NCBI GenBank assembly: GCA_021833065.1
Contig: JAKBGO010000004.1
Location: 1 to 45,083, forward strand
From: a bacterium
Lineage (GTDB): Bacteria > Patescibacteriota > Saccharimonadia > Saccharimonadales > UBA4665
Length of the DNA: 45,083 nt
Direction of reading: 5' to 3'
A program made the position numbers and the translations under genes. The number at the start of each line of letters is the position of its first letter. The stretch's first letter is position 1. The notes under the pieces are model-generated. The model did no database searches, had not been told where the DNA came from, and worked only from the letters and a program-made list of their open reading frames with translations. Below are positions 8,284 through 16,848 of the stretch, in pieces.

Positions 8284-10137
8284 AGCCTTTTTGGATAATT
8301 TATAATCCTTCTTGCCAGATTTTTTAACTATTTTTTCAAGTTTGTTATTTCCAAGACTTAAATCAATTAGCTCTTTATTACCGCGATTATCAAACAGGTA
8401 ATATTTAACTTCTTTTTCTCTCTTATTAATTTTCACTTTTATATTTGAAGGTAATAATGCTTCTTGTACTGGTGTCTCTTCTTTATCATGCATCTTAGTT
8501 TCATTTAATATTGCGTCCTTAAGCTCTTTTGCCATAATAGACTTAAGTTTTGTTTGGGCTTGAGATTCGAAATTATCTATATGATTTAAAGACGCGAGTA
8601 GTCCAATTAAATGCCTTAAAACATTAGGGTAGTAACCTTGAATATTTGATGCATTATCAAATTTACCGTAAACTGCTTTATCAAATAAGCGTTCAAATAT
8701 CAGATCTTTGTATCTATCGTAAACTTGACTATTGGTACGATTAAGCAATAGGTACTCAACTAGCACTTGTCTCATATTTTCATCGGGTTCAGTTACATTC
8801 TCAAAAAGAATTGTTAGACTCTCTATTAACTCATAGACTTCTTGTGCTACCAAGCCAGTAAATGTATCTTGTTCAAAAATATTTTTTTTATTCTCAGCTT
8901 TAATTTCTTTGGTGTTATTCTTAAAACTATCAGGGTCACTATCCTTAAAAAAATCATTAATTATATTTAAATGGATTGTTCTGATTATATTAGCTTCAAC
9001 AGAATTTGTTATGTCGTCTGCGTATCGTCTTCTTGCTTTTCTATCCCCTGCAATTATACTGACTAAGCTACCTAGATCTCCCATCAGCACATCCAGGATA
9101 GCTCGTATATTCTGCAATACCTTATTATTTGGTTGTTTCTTGTAGCTCTCGATTATTGGCTGTAATAGTCTTGAAATCACATCTGCATAAGCATCAAGTG
9201 GAATATCGGTCTTGCTAACATACCAAGTGAGTTGGCTTGGAATTATAATTTGACGTCGAACAATATCATCATTCGCAAGCATATCGTATACGTTCGCAAC
9301 TCTAGCTATACCGTTATGTTTATCTTTTTCTGTGTATAGAAATGAATCTTGGTTGAGTACTAAATGCTTAACAATATTAGGGTATAAAACACGAGCTAAT
9401 TCACTCTGATATGCTTTTCCTAGCTTTACCTCTAGATCCGTTATTCTGTGCAAGAAGAATCTATTTTTGGTACATATATGTTTCATAACAGTTTCATCGG
9501 TAAGTATTCTATACAAAGTTTCAAATGTATAATTGGTACCGTTCGGCGACGGTGACTTTTTATCTTCCTGACCAGTCAAATTGTTTGGTAGGGCAGGATA
9601 GTACTTTAAAGCTGAGTATACCAAGGGTTTTAGATTAACGCGCGTTACCTCAACTACTTCTTGTATGTAGCCCCTAGCCAAAAACTCAGATGTTACATGC
9701 CAAAATTTTTCCGCAGATCGCGTAGTTGCAAGTCTCGTACGTTCAATCTGTAAATTCAATACCGTCCATTTGTTTTTTGGATATTTATTAAAATTAAATT
9801 TATAAATTGTTTTGTTTTTAATCAGATGACTGTAGTTAAAATGGGTGTATAAATACGCACCAATTAACAAGCCCAATGTAATAGCTATAAAACCTATGAC
9901 TTGTAAGAGATGATCTAGGGTTAATCCATCAAATACCGCGTGTTTAGTGTCGTGTATTAGTACTGAAGCTAACGGTAAAAAATACCCGATAGCCAGAAAA
10001 GATACGGCTGTATATTTTATAAATTTATTAGTTAAACTCCATACTAGCATATACCATGGCTTTATTAAGCCTATAACTGCAAGGATTAGACCAAAAAAAG
10101 TCAACATGTCACCAAGAGTCAAATATTGATACAACAT
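8278..10137 (-). CDS. Unrecognised membrane-anchored protein, convergent with hsdR
   Basis: This is a 619-aa protein that I do not recognise. Three hydrophobic segments occupy the N-terminus (about residues 8-33, 40-62 and 77-100). About 500 soluble residues follow, without a recognisable catalytic motif, ending in a very basic tail (KIVKKSGKKDYKLSKKAL). Its last codons overlap the end of hsdR, with stops in TTATAA, so the two genes read into each other. The start at 10137 is supported by a TATACT box on the minus strand (10149-10144) exactly 6 nt upstream, with no Shine-Dalgarno, i.e. a leaderless arrangement. It may be a regulator or partner of the restriction locus, or unrelated. Confidence 0.75.
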   Translation of the reverse strand: MLYQYLTLGDMLTFFGLILAVIGLIKPWYMLVWSLTNKFIKYTAVSFLAIGYFLPLASVLIHDTKHAVFDGLTLDHLLQVIGFIAITLGLLIGAYLYTHFNYSHLIKNKTIYKFNFNKYPKNKWTVLNLQIERTRLATTRSAEKFWHVTSEFLARGYIQEVVEVTRVNLKPLVYSALKYYPALPNNLTGQEDKKSPSPNGTNYTFETLYRILTDETVMKHICTKNRFFLHRITDLEVKLGKAYQSELARVLYPNIVKHLVLNQDSFLYTEKDKHNGIARVANVYDMLANDDIVRRQIIIPSQLTWYVSKTDIPLDAYADVISRLLQPIIESYKKQPNNKVLQNIRAILDVLMGDLGSLVSIIAGDRKARRRYADDITNSVEANIIRTIHLNIINDFFKDSDPDSFKNNTKEIKAENKKNIFEQDTFTGLVAQEVYELIESLTILFENVTEPDENMRQVLVEYLLLNRTNSQVYDRYKDLIFERLFDKAVYGKFDNASNIQGYYPNVLRHLIGLLASLNHIDNFESQAQTKLKSIMAKELKDAILNETKMHDKEETPVQEALLPSNIKVKINKREKEVKYYLFDNRGNKELIDLSLGNNKLEKIVKKSGKKDYKLSKKAL

Positions 10138-10438
10138 ACATAGAGTATACTACATCATATTTATAGTATTTAGCTAGTGCTTAAACTCTACGCAACTCAG
10201 TTATAAAATAGTTGTTTCGCGACACGTTCTCATTTTCGTAAATCATCAATTAAATCACATAATGGATATTAATGCCGAAAAACGCTAAAACAAGACACTG
10301 TTTGAAATTACTCGGGATTAGATGTAAAAAAAGTATAGTAATTCAACAATTTAATACTAATCAGTTTATTCCAAAAATGTAATATTCAAATTGTTATCAA
10401 TACGCTTCAAAGGACAAATATCCTAGTCTTCTTGTTTA
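10138..10438. other. Intergenic stretch, no gene seen
   Basis: This stretch of about 300 bp lies between the 619-aa membrane protein (promoter at its left edge, TATACT on the minus strand at 10149-10144) and the end of the zinc-ribbon gene. I see only short frames, no tRNA shape and no strong hairpin. A weak inverted repeat AGGAC...ATCCT near 10411-10425 could serve as a poor terminator for the minus-strand gene ending at 10439. Confidence 0.5.
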
Positions 10439-10987
10439 TTAAGTTTTGGGTTTATTTAAGTGTTCTTTTCGTTTTTCTTGGTGTATGATTGTTTGGATAT
10501 TTGAGTTATCTTTGTGCGTGATGATGTAGGGGCCGTTTGGGATCTTTCTTGCTTTGATTTTACCTTGTCTTATTAGTTTTCTGATAGTTTGTATATGTAT
10601 ACCTGTTTTATAGGATAAGACTGAATCAGTCATATACTTTTTATGTTCATAGTCTCCACATAATGATCCTGGTATTTTCTTTTTATTGATAGCATCCTGA
10701 CAATTCATACATTTAAAACCCCATTTATCATAAAAGCCTTCTTCTGATATTGATTTGTTGCAGAGGGAACAGTTCCTACCATTGCCTCGCATTGAAAAGC
10801 CTTTAGGTTCTGATTTGAGTCTTCTTTTATATGATTGTTCTTCTTGGTCCATTTCCATCAGAATTTCAAAGAAACCTACTAGATTGTCGGCGGTGTCTCT
10901 TAGCTCTGAATTTGACTTATATTTTATTCCTTGTTTTTCTGATATTTCTTTATATTTTTTGTAGCTTTCATCACTTAACATAGACAT
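10439..10987 (-). CDS. Zinc-ribbon and helix-turn-helix protein
   Basis: This is a 182-aa, basic, probably DNA-binding protein. The middle holds a C-x2-C-x16-C-x2-C zinc ribbon (CSLC ... CMNC). It is followed by a helix-turn-helix of excisionase/MerR appearance (LSYKTGIHIQTIRKLIRQGK, then IKARKIPNGPYII). The N-terminal third is helical and charged. The start at 10987 has AAGGAG 6 nt upstream. Proteins combining a ribbon with such a DNA-binding unit are common on mobile or accessory regions, which fits its position at the boundary between the restriction locus and the biosynthetic locus. The upstream region contains ACACC...GGTGT and two tandem TGTCTCATT units that could be an operator. Function is inferred from motifs only. 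Confidence 0.65.
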   Translation of the reverse strand: MSMLSDESYKKYKEISEKQGIKYKSNSELRDTADNLVGFFEILMEMDQEEQSYKRRLKSEPKGFSMRGNGRNCSLCNKSISEEGFYDKWGFKCMNCQDAINKKKIPGSLCGDYEHKKYMTDSVLSYKTGIHIQTIRKLIRQGKIKARKIPNGPYIITHKDNSNIQTIIHQEKRKEHLNKPKT

Positions 10988-11179
10988 ATTAGACTCCTTA
11001 TTTCGCTGATTTAATAATTACACCGTGAGAGGTGTCTCATTTGTCTCATTTTCATCTGTTGGAATGTTCAAGACCGGTAGGCGGAGCCATAAAAGAAGAA
11101 GAAATTTGTATTTTATATTTCGAGAATCATATAAATAAATTCAAGATTAAATATAGATAATTTGATATGATTGTCTGTA

Positions 11180-12022
11180 ATGAATATTGGGATTATAGGA
11201 CAAGGTTATGTCGGGAAAAATCTTGCGGATTTTTTTGAACACAATAACTACGATATTGTAAGATATTCGCTCGAAAAAGAGTATGTAGATAATCTTAAAC
11301 AAATCAGCAATTGCAGTATCGTTTTCATAGCTGTTCCTACTCCTACTATAAACAATGTCTGCGATTTAAGTATTGTAGAAGAAGCATTGATTTTACTAAA
11401 AGAAGGTACTACTGCTGTTATAAAATCTACTTTAATACCAAATTCTGTTACTAAATTACAGGTTAAATTTCCGAAAATTAAAATATTTTACTCACCAGAA
11501 TTCTTGCGCCAAAAAAAAGCTAAATATGATACATTACACCCAAAAAGGAATATCATTGGAATACCTATTAACTCTGATGAGTATTATGAATTAGCAAAAA
11601 AGATTATTAGTATATTGCCAAAATCTAAAACCGAAATAATAACGGATTCAACCTCAGCAGAACTAATTAAATACATCAGCAATTTTTATTTTGTTATGAA
11701 ATCGGTATACATGAACATATTTTATGATTTCAGTAAACTACATGATGGGAATTGGAACGATATTTTAGATGGAATTACCAGTGATCCAAGAATTGGAAAA
11801 AGTCACACAAAAATTTTTTCAGACAAAGGAAGGGGTGCGGGTGGTAATTGTTTGATCAAAGATTCGGAAGCATTAATCAGTTATCTGAAAGAAACAATGG
11901 ATAGCAATCATTTACTATTATTAGAATCAATAAAAAATTTGAATTTAGACTTTTTATACAACTCAAAAAAAGATTTAGATATATTGTCTAAAATATACGG
12001 CAAGAAAGAAAACTACAAATAA
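11180..12022 (+). CDS. Nucleotide-sugar (UDP-glucose/GDP-mannose) dehydrogenase-like protein, C-terminal domain missing
   Basis: This is an NAD-dependent oxidoreductase of the UDP-glucose 6-dehydrogenase family, which oxidises a sugar C6 alcohol to a carboxylate. It has the Rossmann motif GxGxxG (GQGYVG, residues 7-12), FIAVPTPT, EFLR and the active-site segment GGNCLIKD with catalytic Cys224 and the following Lys and Asp. It is only 280 aa: family members are usually above 400 aa because of a C-terminal nucleotide-sugar domain that is absent here. The start is ATG 11180, 8 nt after TATGAT, not the TTG used by the track. It converges on the cofE-like gene. It may act on a different substrate from the classic enzymes, or depend on a partner for the missing domain. 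Confidence 0.75.
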   Translation: MNIGIIGQGYVGKNLADFFEHNNYDIVRYSLEKEYVDNLKQISNCSIVFIAVPTPTINNVCDLSIVEEALILLKEGTTAVIKSTLIPNSVTKLQVKFPKIKIFYSPEFLRQKKAKYDTLHPKRNIIGIPINSDEYYELAKKIISILPKSKTEIITDSTSAELIKYISNFYFVMKSVYMNIFYDFSKLHDGNWNDILDGITSDPRIGKSHTKIFSDKGRGAGGNCLIKDSEALISYLKETMDSNHLLLLESIKNLNLDFLYNSKKDLDILSKIYGKKENYK

Positions 12023-12035
12023 AAATTTTTATTTG
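12016..12035. terminator. Perfect AT palindrome, possible bidirectional terminator
   Basis: CAAATAAAAATTTTTATTTG is a perfect 20-nt palindrome covering the stop codon of the dehydrogenase-like gene, 24 nt before the end of the convergent cofE-like gene. It is placed like a bidirectional terminator but has almost no G-C pairs, so its strength is doubtful. Confidence 0.35.
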
Positions 12036-12058
12036 GTTTTAAAAATCTACAGAAAGTT

Positions 12059-12805
12059 TTATTTAAGTTCATTTAAAGCATCAGTGATTTTAACTGAAGG
12101 ATTGAATTTGTATTCGACGCCTCTAATGAGCACTACCGGTTTATTGGTACCCCTTTGACCCATAATCAGGGCTGCAGATGCTGCGAGCATATCACATAGA
12201 GTTTCTTCGGACTTACTAAATTTTCCGTCATCTGAAACAGATTCAGAAACTCTTAAGGGGGGAACACCGTAGACACCAATTGCAAGCTGAGTAGCTCCTT
12301 TTTTGTCCACACGTCCATCACTATCTGTGATTATTACCCCAACATTAGTGCCGGTAACTGCGAGAATGTGTTGACCTATTCTTTTAGCACTTTCGTCTGG
12401 ATTTTCGGGTAATAGAATTACTGTATCCTCATCAATTTTATCTACCCCGGAACTCGTTAACTTTAGCCCATTTGGTAACCATCCACCAATATAACTACCG
12501 TTAATTTCAAGACGGCTGTCGTCATTTTTTCCTGTTTGATCTATTATTACCTGAATCGTTCGTGGATCTTTCCTCGCTAATTTTTCATGTATTTTTGTAG
12601 CCGTTTCAGAAACTTTTATAGTTGAAAGTTTCAGCTTCCTATTCTCTGTTATTGATACAACTTTAGATGCTACGCAAAGAATATCGTTTTCTTGGAGTAA
12701 AAGACCTGAACCGGTAATTGCCTCAGAAATAATTGACTCTAGATTATGCCCATTTTCAATATGAGGTATATTTTCAAGGCTTTCAATCGTAATTTTATGA
12801 TTCAT
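12059..12805 (-). CDS. CofE-like (coenzyme F420-0:L-glutamate ligase family) protein
   Basis: This is a 248-aa member of the F420_ligase family, whose classic member CofE adds L-glutamate to F420-0 using GTP. Recognisable blocks are ILCVASKVVSITENRK near the N-terminus, SSGVDKIDEDTVILLPENPD in the middle, then VGVIITDSDGR and AIGVYGVPPLRV. The usual WRxG after the DSxGR element is replaced by VDKKG. No FO synthase, CofC, CofD or F420-dependent enzyme is seen in the window, so the acceptor may be something other than F420. It is the last gene of the leftward operon and overlaps the preceding gene by 4 nt (ATGA). Family is confident; substrate is unknown. Confidence 0.85.
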   Translation of the reverse strand: MNHKITIESLENIPHIENGHNLESIISEAITGSGLLLQENDILCVASKVVSITENRKLKLSTIKVSETATKIHEKLARKDPRTIQVIIDQTGKNDDSRLEINGSYIGGWLPNGLKLTSSGVDKIDEDTVILLPENPDESAKRIGQHILAVTGTNVGVIITDSDGRVDKKGATQLAIGVYGVPPLRVSESVSDDGKFSKSEETLCDMLAASAALIMGQRGTNKPVVLIRGVEYKFNPSVKITDALNELK

Positions 12806-13659
12806 ACTTTAATTCCTTCACTATTTAATAATAACTTAGTAGCCATAATACTACGAGAGGACATCTCATATTTATTAATTTCTGCGTGAGTTTCCACTGT
12901 AAAAATAAGTTCATTTTTACTATATTTTAAAATTTTGTGTATTATTTTGCTATAATCAATTATTCCTTCTCCTACAGGTACGTATTTCTTTATACCATCA
13001 TCCAATGTATAGTCTTTTAAATGGATGTACATTAATCTTGGTGAGATTCTTTTGATAAAATTTGTAGTAAAATCACTGTTTAACTCAATTAAATTAGCGA
13101 CGTCAAACCAAAATTTTAAGCGGTTATGATTGTTTAGTTCAAACACTTTAACTATCTCAGTCGGGTTATTAACTATACACACAGGTTCATTTTCTAGTAA
13201 TAAGTCAATTTTAGCCTGATTTGCATAATCTAAGGCAAAATTAAGAAGGGGATCACTAACAAATATCTCAGCTGCATTTTTAGTTTTTCCTAAACCAGAA
13301 AATATTCTAATTTTTGAAACATTTAATTCATTTGCAATATCTATGGTTCGTTTGATGTAATCTTTTTTTTGATTTAGATCTAATCTTGGATTAAAACCAA
13401 AACTATCATGAGCAATTTCTGGATCATCGAAATTTCTATACCATTTAAAAAGCGGTGAGGCAATTGATACGATTCCGATACCGCTATTTTCAATCTTATA
13501 TTTGAATTTTTTAATTTCCTCCGGACTCCAAAACACAAAATTTTTGTTATTAAGTGTTCTTAATTCGCCGAAATATAAATTGTGTTCTTTCATGAATTTT
13601 ATAGAAATATCTACATTTGGAGAAATTTCATCAAAATTTATTCCAAGTTTATGATTCAT
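12802..13659 (-). CDS. Sugar phosphate isomerase/epimerase-like TIM-barrel protein
   Basis: This is a 285-aa protein of the xylose-isomerase-like TIM-barrel superfamily (AP_endonuc_2 fold). Visible strand-end motifs include KIRIFSGLG, LLLENEP, LKFWFDVANLIEL, YIHLKDYTLDD and FTVETHAE. They supply Glu, Asp, His and Glu at positions where family members bind a divalent metal. Family activities include sugar isomerases and epimerases and 3-dehydroshikimate dehydratase. The last is worth noting because the upstream gene in the operon is AroE-like, but the sequence alone does not decide between them. The start overlaps the aroE-like gene by 11 nt and the end overlaps the cofE-like gene by 4 nt, so the three genes are translated as a coupled unit. 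Confidence 0.8.
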   Translation of the reverse strand: MNHKLGINFDEISPNVDISIKFMKEHNLYFGELRTLNNKNFVFWSPEEIKKFKYKIENSGIGIVSIASPLFKWYRNFDDPEIAHDSFGFNPRLDLNQKKDYIKRTIDIANELNVSKIRIFSGLGKTKNAAEIFVSDPLLNFALDYANQAKIDLLLENEPVCIVNNPTEIVKVFELNNHNRLKFWFDVANLIELNSDFTTNFIKRISPRLMYIHLKDYTLDDGIKKYVPVGEGIIDYSKIIHKILKYSKNELIFTVETHAEINKYEMSSRSIMATKLLLNSEGIKV

Positions 13660-14491
13660 TGTTTAATTTCCTAGCTAGTTTCGTGTATATAATTTTAAGC
13701 TCATCCTGACTTGCATCAATTTTTATGTGATCGAGCCATATATTTAATGCAGCAATAGCCTGATAAATCATCATCCAAAGTCCATCAACGGTTTGTGCTC
13801 CATTTTTTGCAAAGTATTTCAGTAATACTGTATCTAAAGGCTTAAATACCACATCGAAATATATTTTATTAGTTAAATCTAAGCCATCCAATTCAGAAAT
13901 TTCAAAAGGACTTTCATCATTGTTTATCATTCCTGTAGAAGTAGCATTAATAATCAAATTAGATGAACTTACTAGCAATCTGACGTCTTCGTAAGCTTTA
14001 ACTGAAATACCTTTAAGATCCTTTAGATCACCATTTTTTCGAGACAGTACATAGATTTTTTTAGCTCCTAATTCCTTGGAGGCAAATACCGCTGACCTAG
14101 CAGCTCCACCTGAGCCAAAAATAGTTACTGTATCTATTTTATAATGTGGAAATAAAGATTTTATTGGATTAATAATTCCTTTCCAATCGGTATTATAGCC
14201 GACCATGCTGTCCCCGAATTTAATCGTATTTACTGCACCAACTTTTTTTGCAGTGTTGCTTATTTTTTCAACAAACTGCATTACTTCAACTTTGTATGGA
14301 TGCGTAATATTAATTCCAGAGAAGTTTAGTACGTTAAAAGCATTAAGAACCTCAGGTAATTCATCAGAATTTACATTAATTTTTAAATGTTTGTATTCTA
14401 TTTTCTCATCTACAAGCTTAATCAACTCCTCAAATAAAATATGCGAAACACTATAGTCAGTTGATTTTCCAATTAAAGCTGAGTAATACAT
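13649..14491 (-). CDS. aroE: Shikimate dehydrogenase family protein (AroE-like)
   Basis: This is a 280-aa NAD(P)-dependent dehydrogenase of the shikimate/quinate family, catalysing in classic members the reversible reduction of 3-dehydroshikimate. All hallmarks are present: GKSTDYSVSH at the N-terminus, INITHPYK with the catalytic Lys, GAVNTIKF, GYNTDWKG with the catalytic Asp, the nucleotide loop GSGGAARSA and NATSTGM. The substrate serines of the usual xxSxSP element appear as YSVSH, with Pro replaced by His. It is the first gene of a leftward three-gene operon and divergent from the oxidoreductase operon. With no other shikimate-pathway gene in view, it may serve a dedicated pathway, like the aminoshikimate dehydrogenases of AHBA clusters, rather than aromatic amino acid synthesis. 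Confidence 0.9.
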   Translation of the reverse strand: MYYSALIGKSTDYSVSHILFEELIKLVDEKIEYKHLKINVNSDELPEVLNAFNVLNFSGINITHPYKVEVMQFVEKISNTAKKVGAVNTIKFGDSMVGYNTDWKGIINPIKSLFPHYKIDTVTIFGSGGAARSAVFASKELGAKKIYVLSRKNGDLKDLKGISVKAYEDVRLLVSSSNLIINATSTGMINNDESPFEISELDGLDLTNKIYFDVVFKPLDTVLLKYFAKNGAQTVDGLWMMIYQAIAALNIWLDHIKIDASQDELKIIYTKLARKLNNES

Positions 14492-14494
14492 TAT

Positions 14495-14523
14495 TTGACT
14501 CTTGTAATTAATTATTATACAAT
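14495..14523 (+). promoter_or_regulatory. Promoter of the rightward biosynthetic operon
   Basis: TTGACT (14495-14500) and TACAAT (14518-14523) are separated by 17 nt. The predicted transcript starts near 14530, just ahead of AGGAG (14534-14538), which serves the GTG start at 14548. On the opposite strand TATAAT overlaps the same 57-bp intergenic region, so the two divergent operons share one control region and are probably regulated together. Confidence 0.6.
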
Positions 14524-14547
14524 AAACTATAGTAGGAGTAAAGACCA

Positions 14548-15615
14548 GTGCGGGTTCTAATTATCGGCTACGGGAAAATTGGAAGAATAAAAGCTTTTTT
14601 ATGGAAAAAGCTCGGATTTAAGGTCTACATATTTGATATTAATAATAACGCAGAGATTAGAGCGCTGAAAGATGGCTTCAAACTATTCGATGGAGTAATT
14701 GATAAAGACACCATTGTAGATATTTCAAGTTCATCTGGCCAACATTTCAATAGCTTAAAATGGTTAATTGATTATCCATTAACTAATTTACCAAAACTTA
14801 TTCTAATCGAAAAGCCCCTATTCTCATCTGACACAGAAAACAACCTGTACAAAAAACTATTAAAAACTAATAAACAAAAAAACTTGATGGATCGTATCTA
14901 TTTGAATGACTCATACTACGAATCAGAGGGATTAAAATTACTAGTTAATTCAATTGATTCTAAAATAAAAAAAATAATAATTGAGCTTTCAAAAAATAGA
15001 TTACATGACATCGAGAATGGAAGATTCTCAGACGAAGAATTGATGTCAATAGGTATTGAAGTCCCGCATATTTTAGCAGTTCTTCAAATATTAAATATAG
15101 ATTTAAAAAAAATAGGTGACATACAATCAAGAATTTTTAAAGATTCTGAAAAAGAACAGAACCAGGGAACAGTAATTAAGTTCAAAAATGAAGAAACTAC
15201 AATTGAAATTTCTTCATTTTTAGGTGATTTTAAAATTTCAGATGATACTATTGCATTTGCAAACAATGATGTAAGAAAAGTAATCATCGAAACAATAAAT
15301 AAAGACTTTTTACTTGAATTCGACCCAATAAAAGGATTACCAAGATATCATTCAAGATTATCAACCAATGATAAACAAAATAAAGTTAACAAAGTAGTTA
15401 CTATCCAAGACAACCATTTGGTTGCTCATATGAAAAAATTAATAGTTGGTGAGCAAAATAAGAAATTAACCGGATACGATAATGCAGAATTTTTAGCCAG
15501 ACTTCTTATAGATTTTAAAAACAGAAGCCACATACTAAAAATTAATTTTAAAAATATAGCCGGAAACAGCACATTATCTGTGTTGAATGAAAACGAGGGC
15601 GTGCAAAATGCGTAG
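14548..15615 (+). CDS. Gfo/Idh/MocA-like NAD(P)-binding oxidoreductase
   Basis: This is a 355-aa oxidoreductase-like protein with an N-terminal Rossmann fold: VLIIGYGKIGR at residues 3-13 carries GxGxxG. It also has LILIEKPLFS, the EKP element typical of Gfo/Idh/MocA dehydrogenases, and GIEVPHILAVL, where the His fits the usual catalytic position. Such enzymes oxidise or reduce sugar or cyclitol hydroxyls. The C-terminal half is divergent. The start is GTG 14548, with AGGAG nine nt upstream. It is the first gene of the five-gene rightward operon and overlaps the SAM synthetase start by 8 nt. Confidence 0.75.
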   Translation: MRVLIIGYGKIGRIKAFLWKKLGFKVYIFDINNNAEIRALKDGFKLFDGVIDKDTIVDISSSSGQHFNSLKWLIDYPLTNLPKLILIEKPLFSSDTENNLYKKLLKTNKQKNLMDRIYLNDSYYESEGLKLLVNSIDSKIKKIIIELSKNRLHDIENGRFSDEELMSIGIEVPHILAVLQILNIDLKKIGDIQSRIFKDSEKEQNQGTVIKFKNEETTIEISSFLGDFKISDDTIAFANNDVRKVIIETINKDFLLEFDPIKGLPRYHSRLSTNDKQNKVNKVVTIQDNHLVAHMKKLIVGEQNKKLTGYDNAEFLARLLIDFKNRSHILKINFKNIAGNSTLSVLNENEGVQNA

Positions 15616-16846
15616 TTTCGAGACCAGTTCAGATATTATTTTCCCCGATAAATTACCTACAGAAGTTGTCGAACGTAAGGGAATTGGCCATCCCGACACT
15701 CTTGCCGATGGGATTGCAGAGTCAACTGAAATCGCTTACGCCAATTATTGTCTAGAAAATTTTGGTATAATCCTACATCATAATCTAGATAAGGCTATGC
15801 TACTAGGAGGCCTTTGTCTGCAAAAATTTGGAGGCGAAGAATTTACCAAACCCATAAAACTGTTATTCATGGGTCGGGCCAGTAGATCGTTCGGATTTCA
15901 TGAAATTCCATTAGAGGATATCCAACGAACAAGCGCTCAGGACTATTTATCCCGTGTTATGCCTCATCTCGACACGAATAACAGTTCCATGTATGAAGCA
16001 ACTACATTAACAACAACAAACAGCACAAGACCCTATTGGTTTAATCCTAGAACTATCAGCGATCTGCCTGAATATACCGATAGTTCTCCGAAAGCAAATG
16101 ATACAGCAACTATGATTAGTTATTGGCCAATGACAAATACTGAAAAGTTAGTTTTAGACCTAGAGGGGTACTTTTATGAAAATAATGATGTTGGATTACC
16201 AGTACCGAGATTCGATTACATTGGTCAAGACATAAAAGTTATGGCAGTTAGAAATAATAATTTAATAAATGTAACTATTTCAATACCTCAAATAACCACA
16301 AATACTCAGAACGAAAAGATTTATTTTGAAAGGGAAAACTATATCCAAAACTTGTTACAAGATTATGCGGAAATGTTAGTTGATGATCGAATTGATGTAA
16401 GGGTTAACGTAAATCCTCAAACTAAAAACAATAACCCCCGACCGTACTTGGTAACCAGTGGCTCATGCATTGACTTCGGCGAGGAAGGGGCAGTAGGAAG
16501 AGGTAATAAAACTCACGGCATAATATCAAGTTTTAGACCGAATACCATGGAAGCTCCCCACGGAAAGAATCCAACATATTTTGTAGGAAAAATACTAGGA
16601 TACCAAGCGGATTTAATATCTAAGCAAATATATAATAGATTAGGTACCAGATGCCAAGTCGTTATGCAGGCCAACCTTGGAGATGATCTATTTGAGCCTT
16701 CTAAAATCATTGTTTCTACCGAAAATCAAATCGACAAATCTGTAATCGAAAATGTTGTCTTAAACTGTTTAGAGCTAGGAAGATTAACGACTAGTTTGAT
16801 TATTGAAGAGGAATATTTTCTACCAAGGACGAATGCCTGGAAATAA
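15608..16846 (+). CDS. mat: Archaeal-type S-adenosylmethionine synthetase
   Basis: This enzyme makes S-adenosylmethionine from methionine and ATP. It belongs to the archaeal-type family (AdoMet_Synthase, distinct from bacterial MetK). Signs are VVERKGIGHPDTLADGIAE (GIGHPD at residues 25-30), HHNLDKAMLLGG, TSGSCIDFGEEGAVGRGNK and a C-terminal LPRTNAWK. The length of 412 aa is slightly above the usual ~400. I use ATG 15608, which follows GAGGG and overlaps the previous stop by 8 nt, rather than the track start 15587. The next gene begins 2 nt after the stop. Its position directly in an operon with a methyltransferase suggests a dedicated SAM supply. In bacteria this family is sporadic and points to horizontal transfer. 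Confidence 0.93.
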   Translation: MRSFETSSDIIFPDKLPTEVVERKGIGHPDTLADGIAESTEIAYANYCLENFGIILHHNLDKAMLLGGLCLQKFGGEEFTKPIKLLFMGRASRSFGFHEIPLEDIQRTSAQDYLSRVMPHLDTNNSSMYEATTLTTTNSTRPYWFNPRTISDLPEYTDSSPKANDTATMISYWPMTNTEKLVLDLEGYFYENNDVGLPVPRFDYIGQDIKVMAVRNNNLINVTISIPQITTNTQNEKIYFERENYIQNLLQDYAEMLVDDRIDVRVNVNPQTKNNNPRPYLVTSGSCIDFGEEGAVGRGNKTHGIISSFRPNTMEAPHGKNPTYFVGKILGYQADLISKQIYNRLGTRCQVVMQANLGDDLFEPSKIIVSTENQIDKSVIENVVLNCLELGRLTTSLIIEEEYFLPRTNAWK

Positions 16847-16848
16847 TT

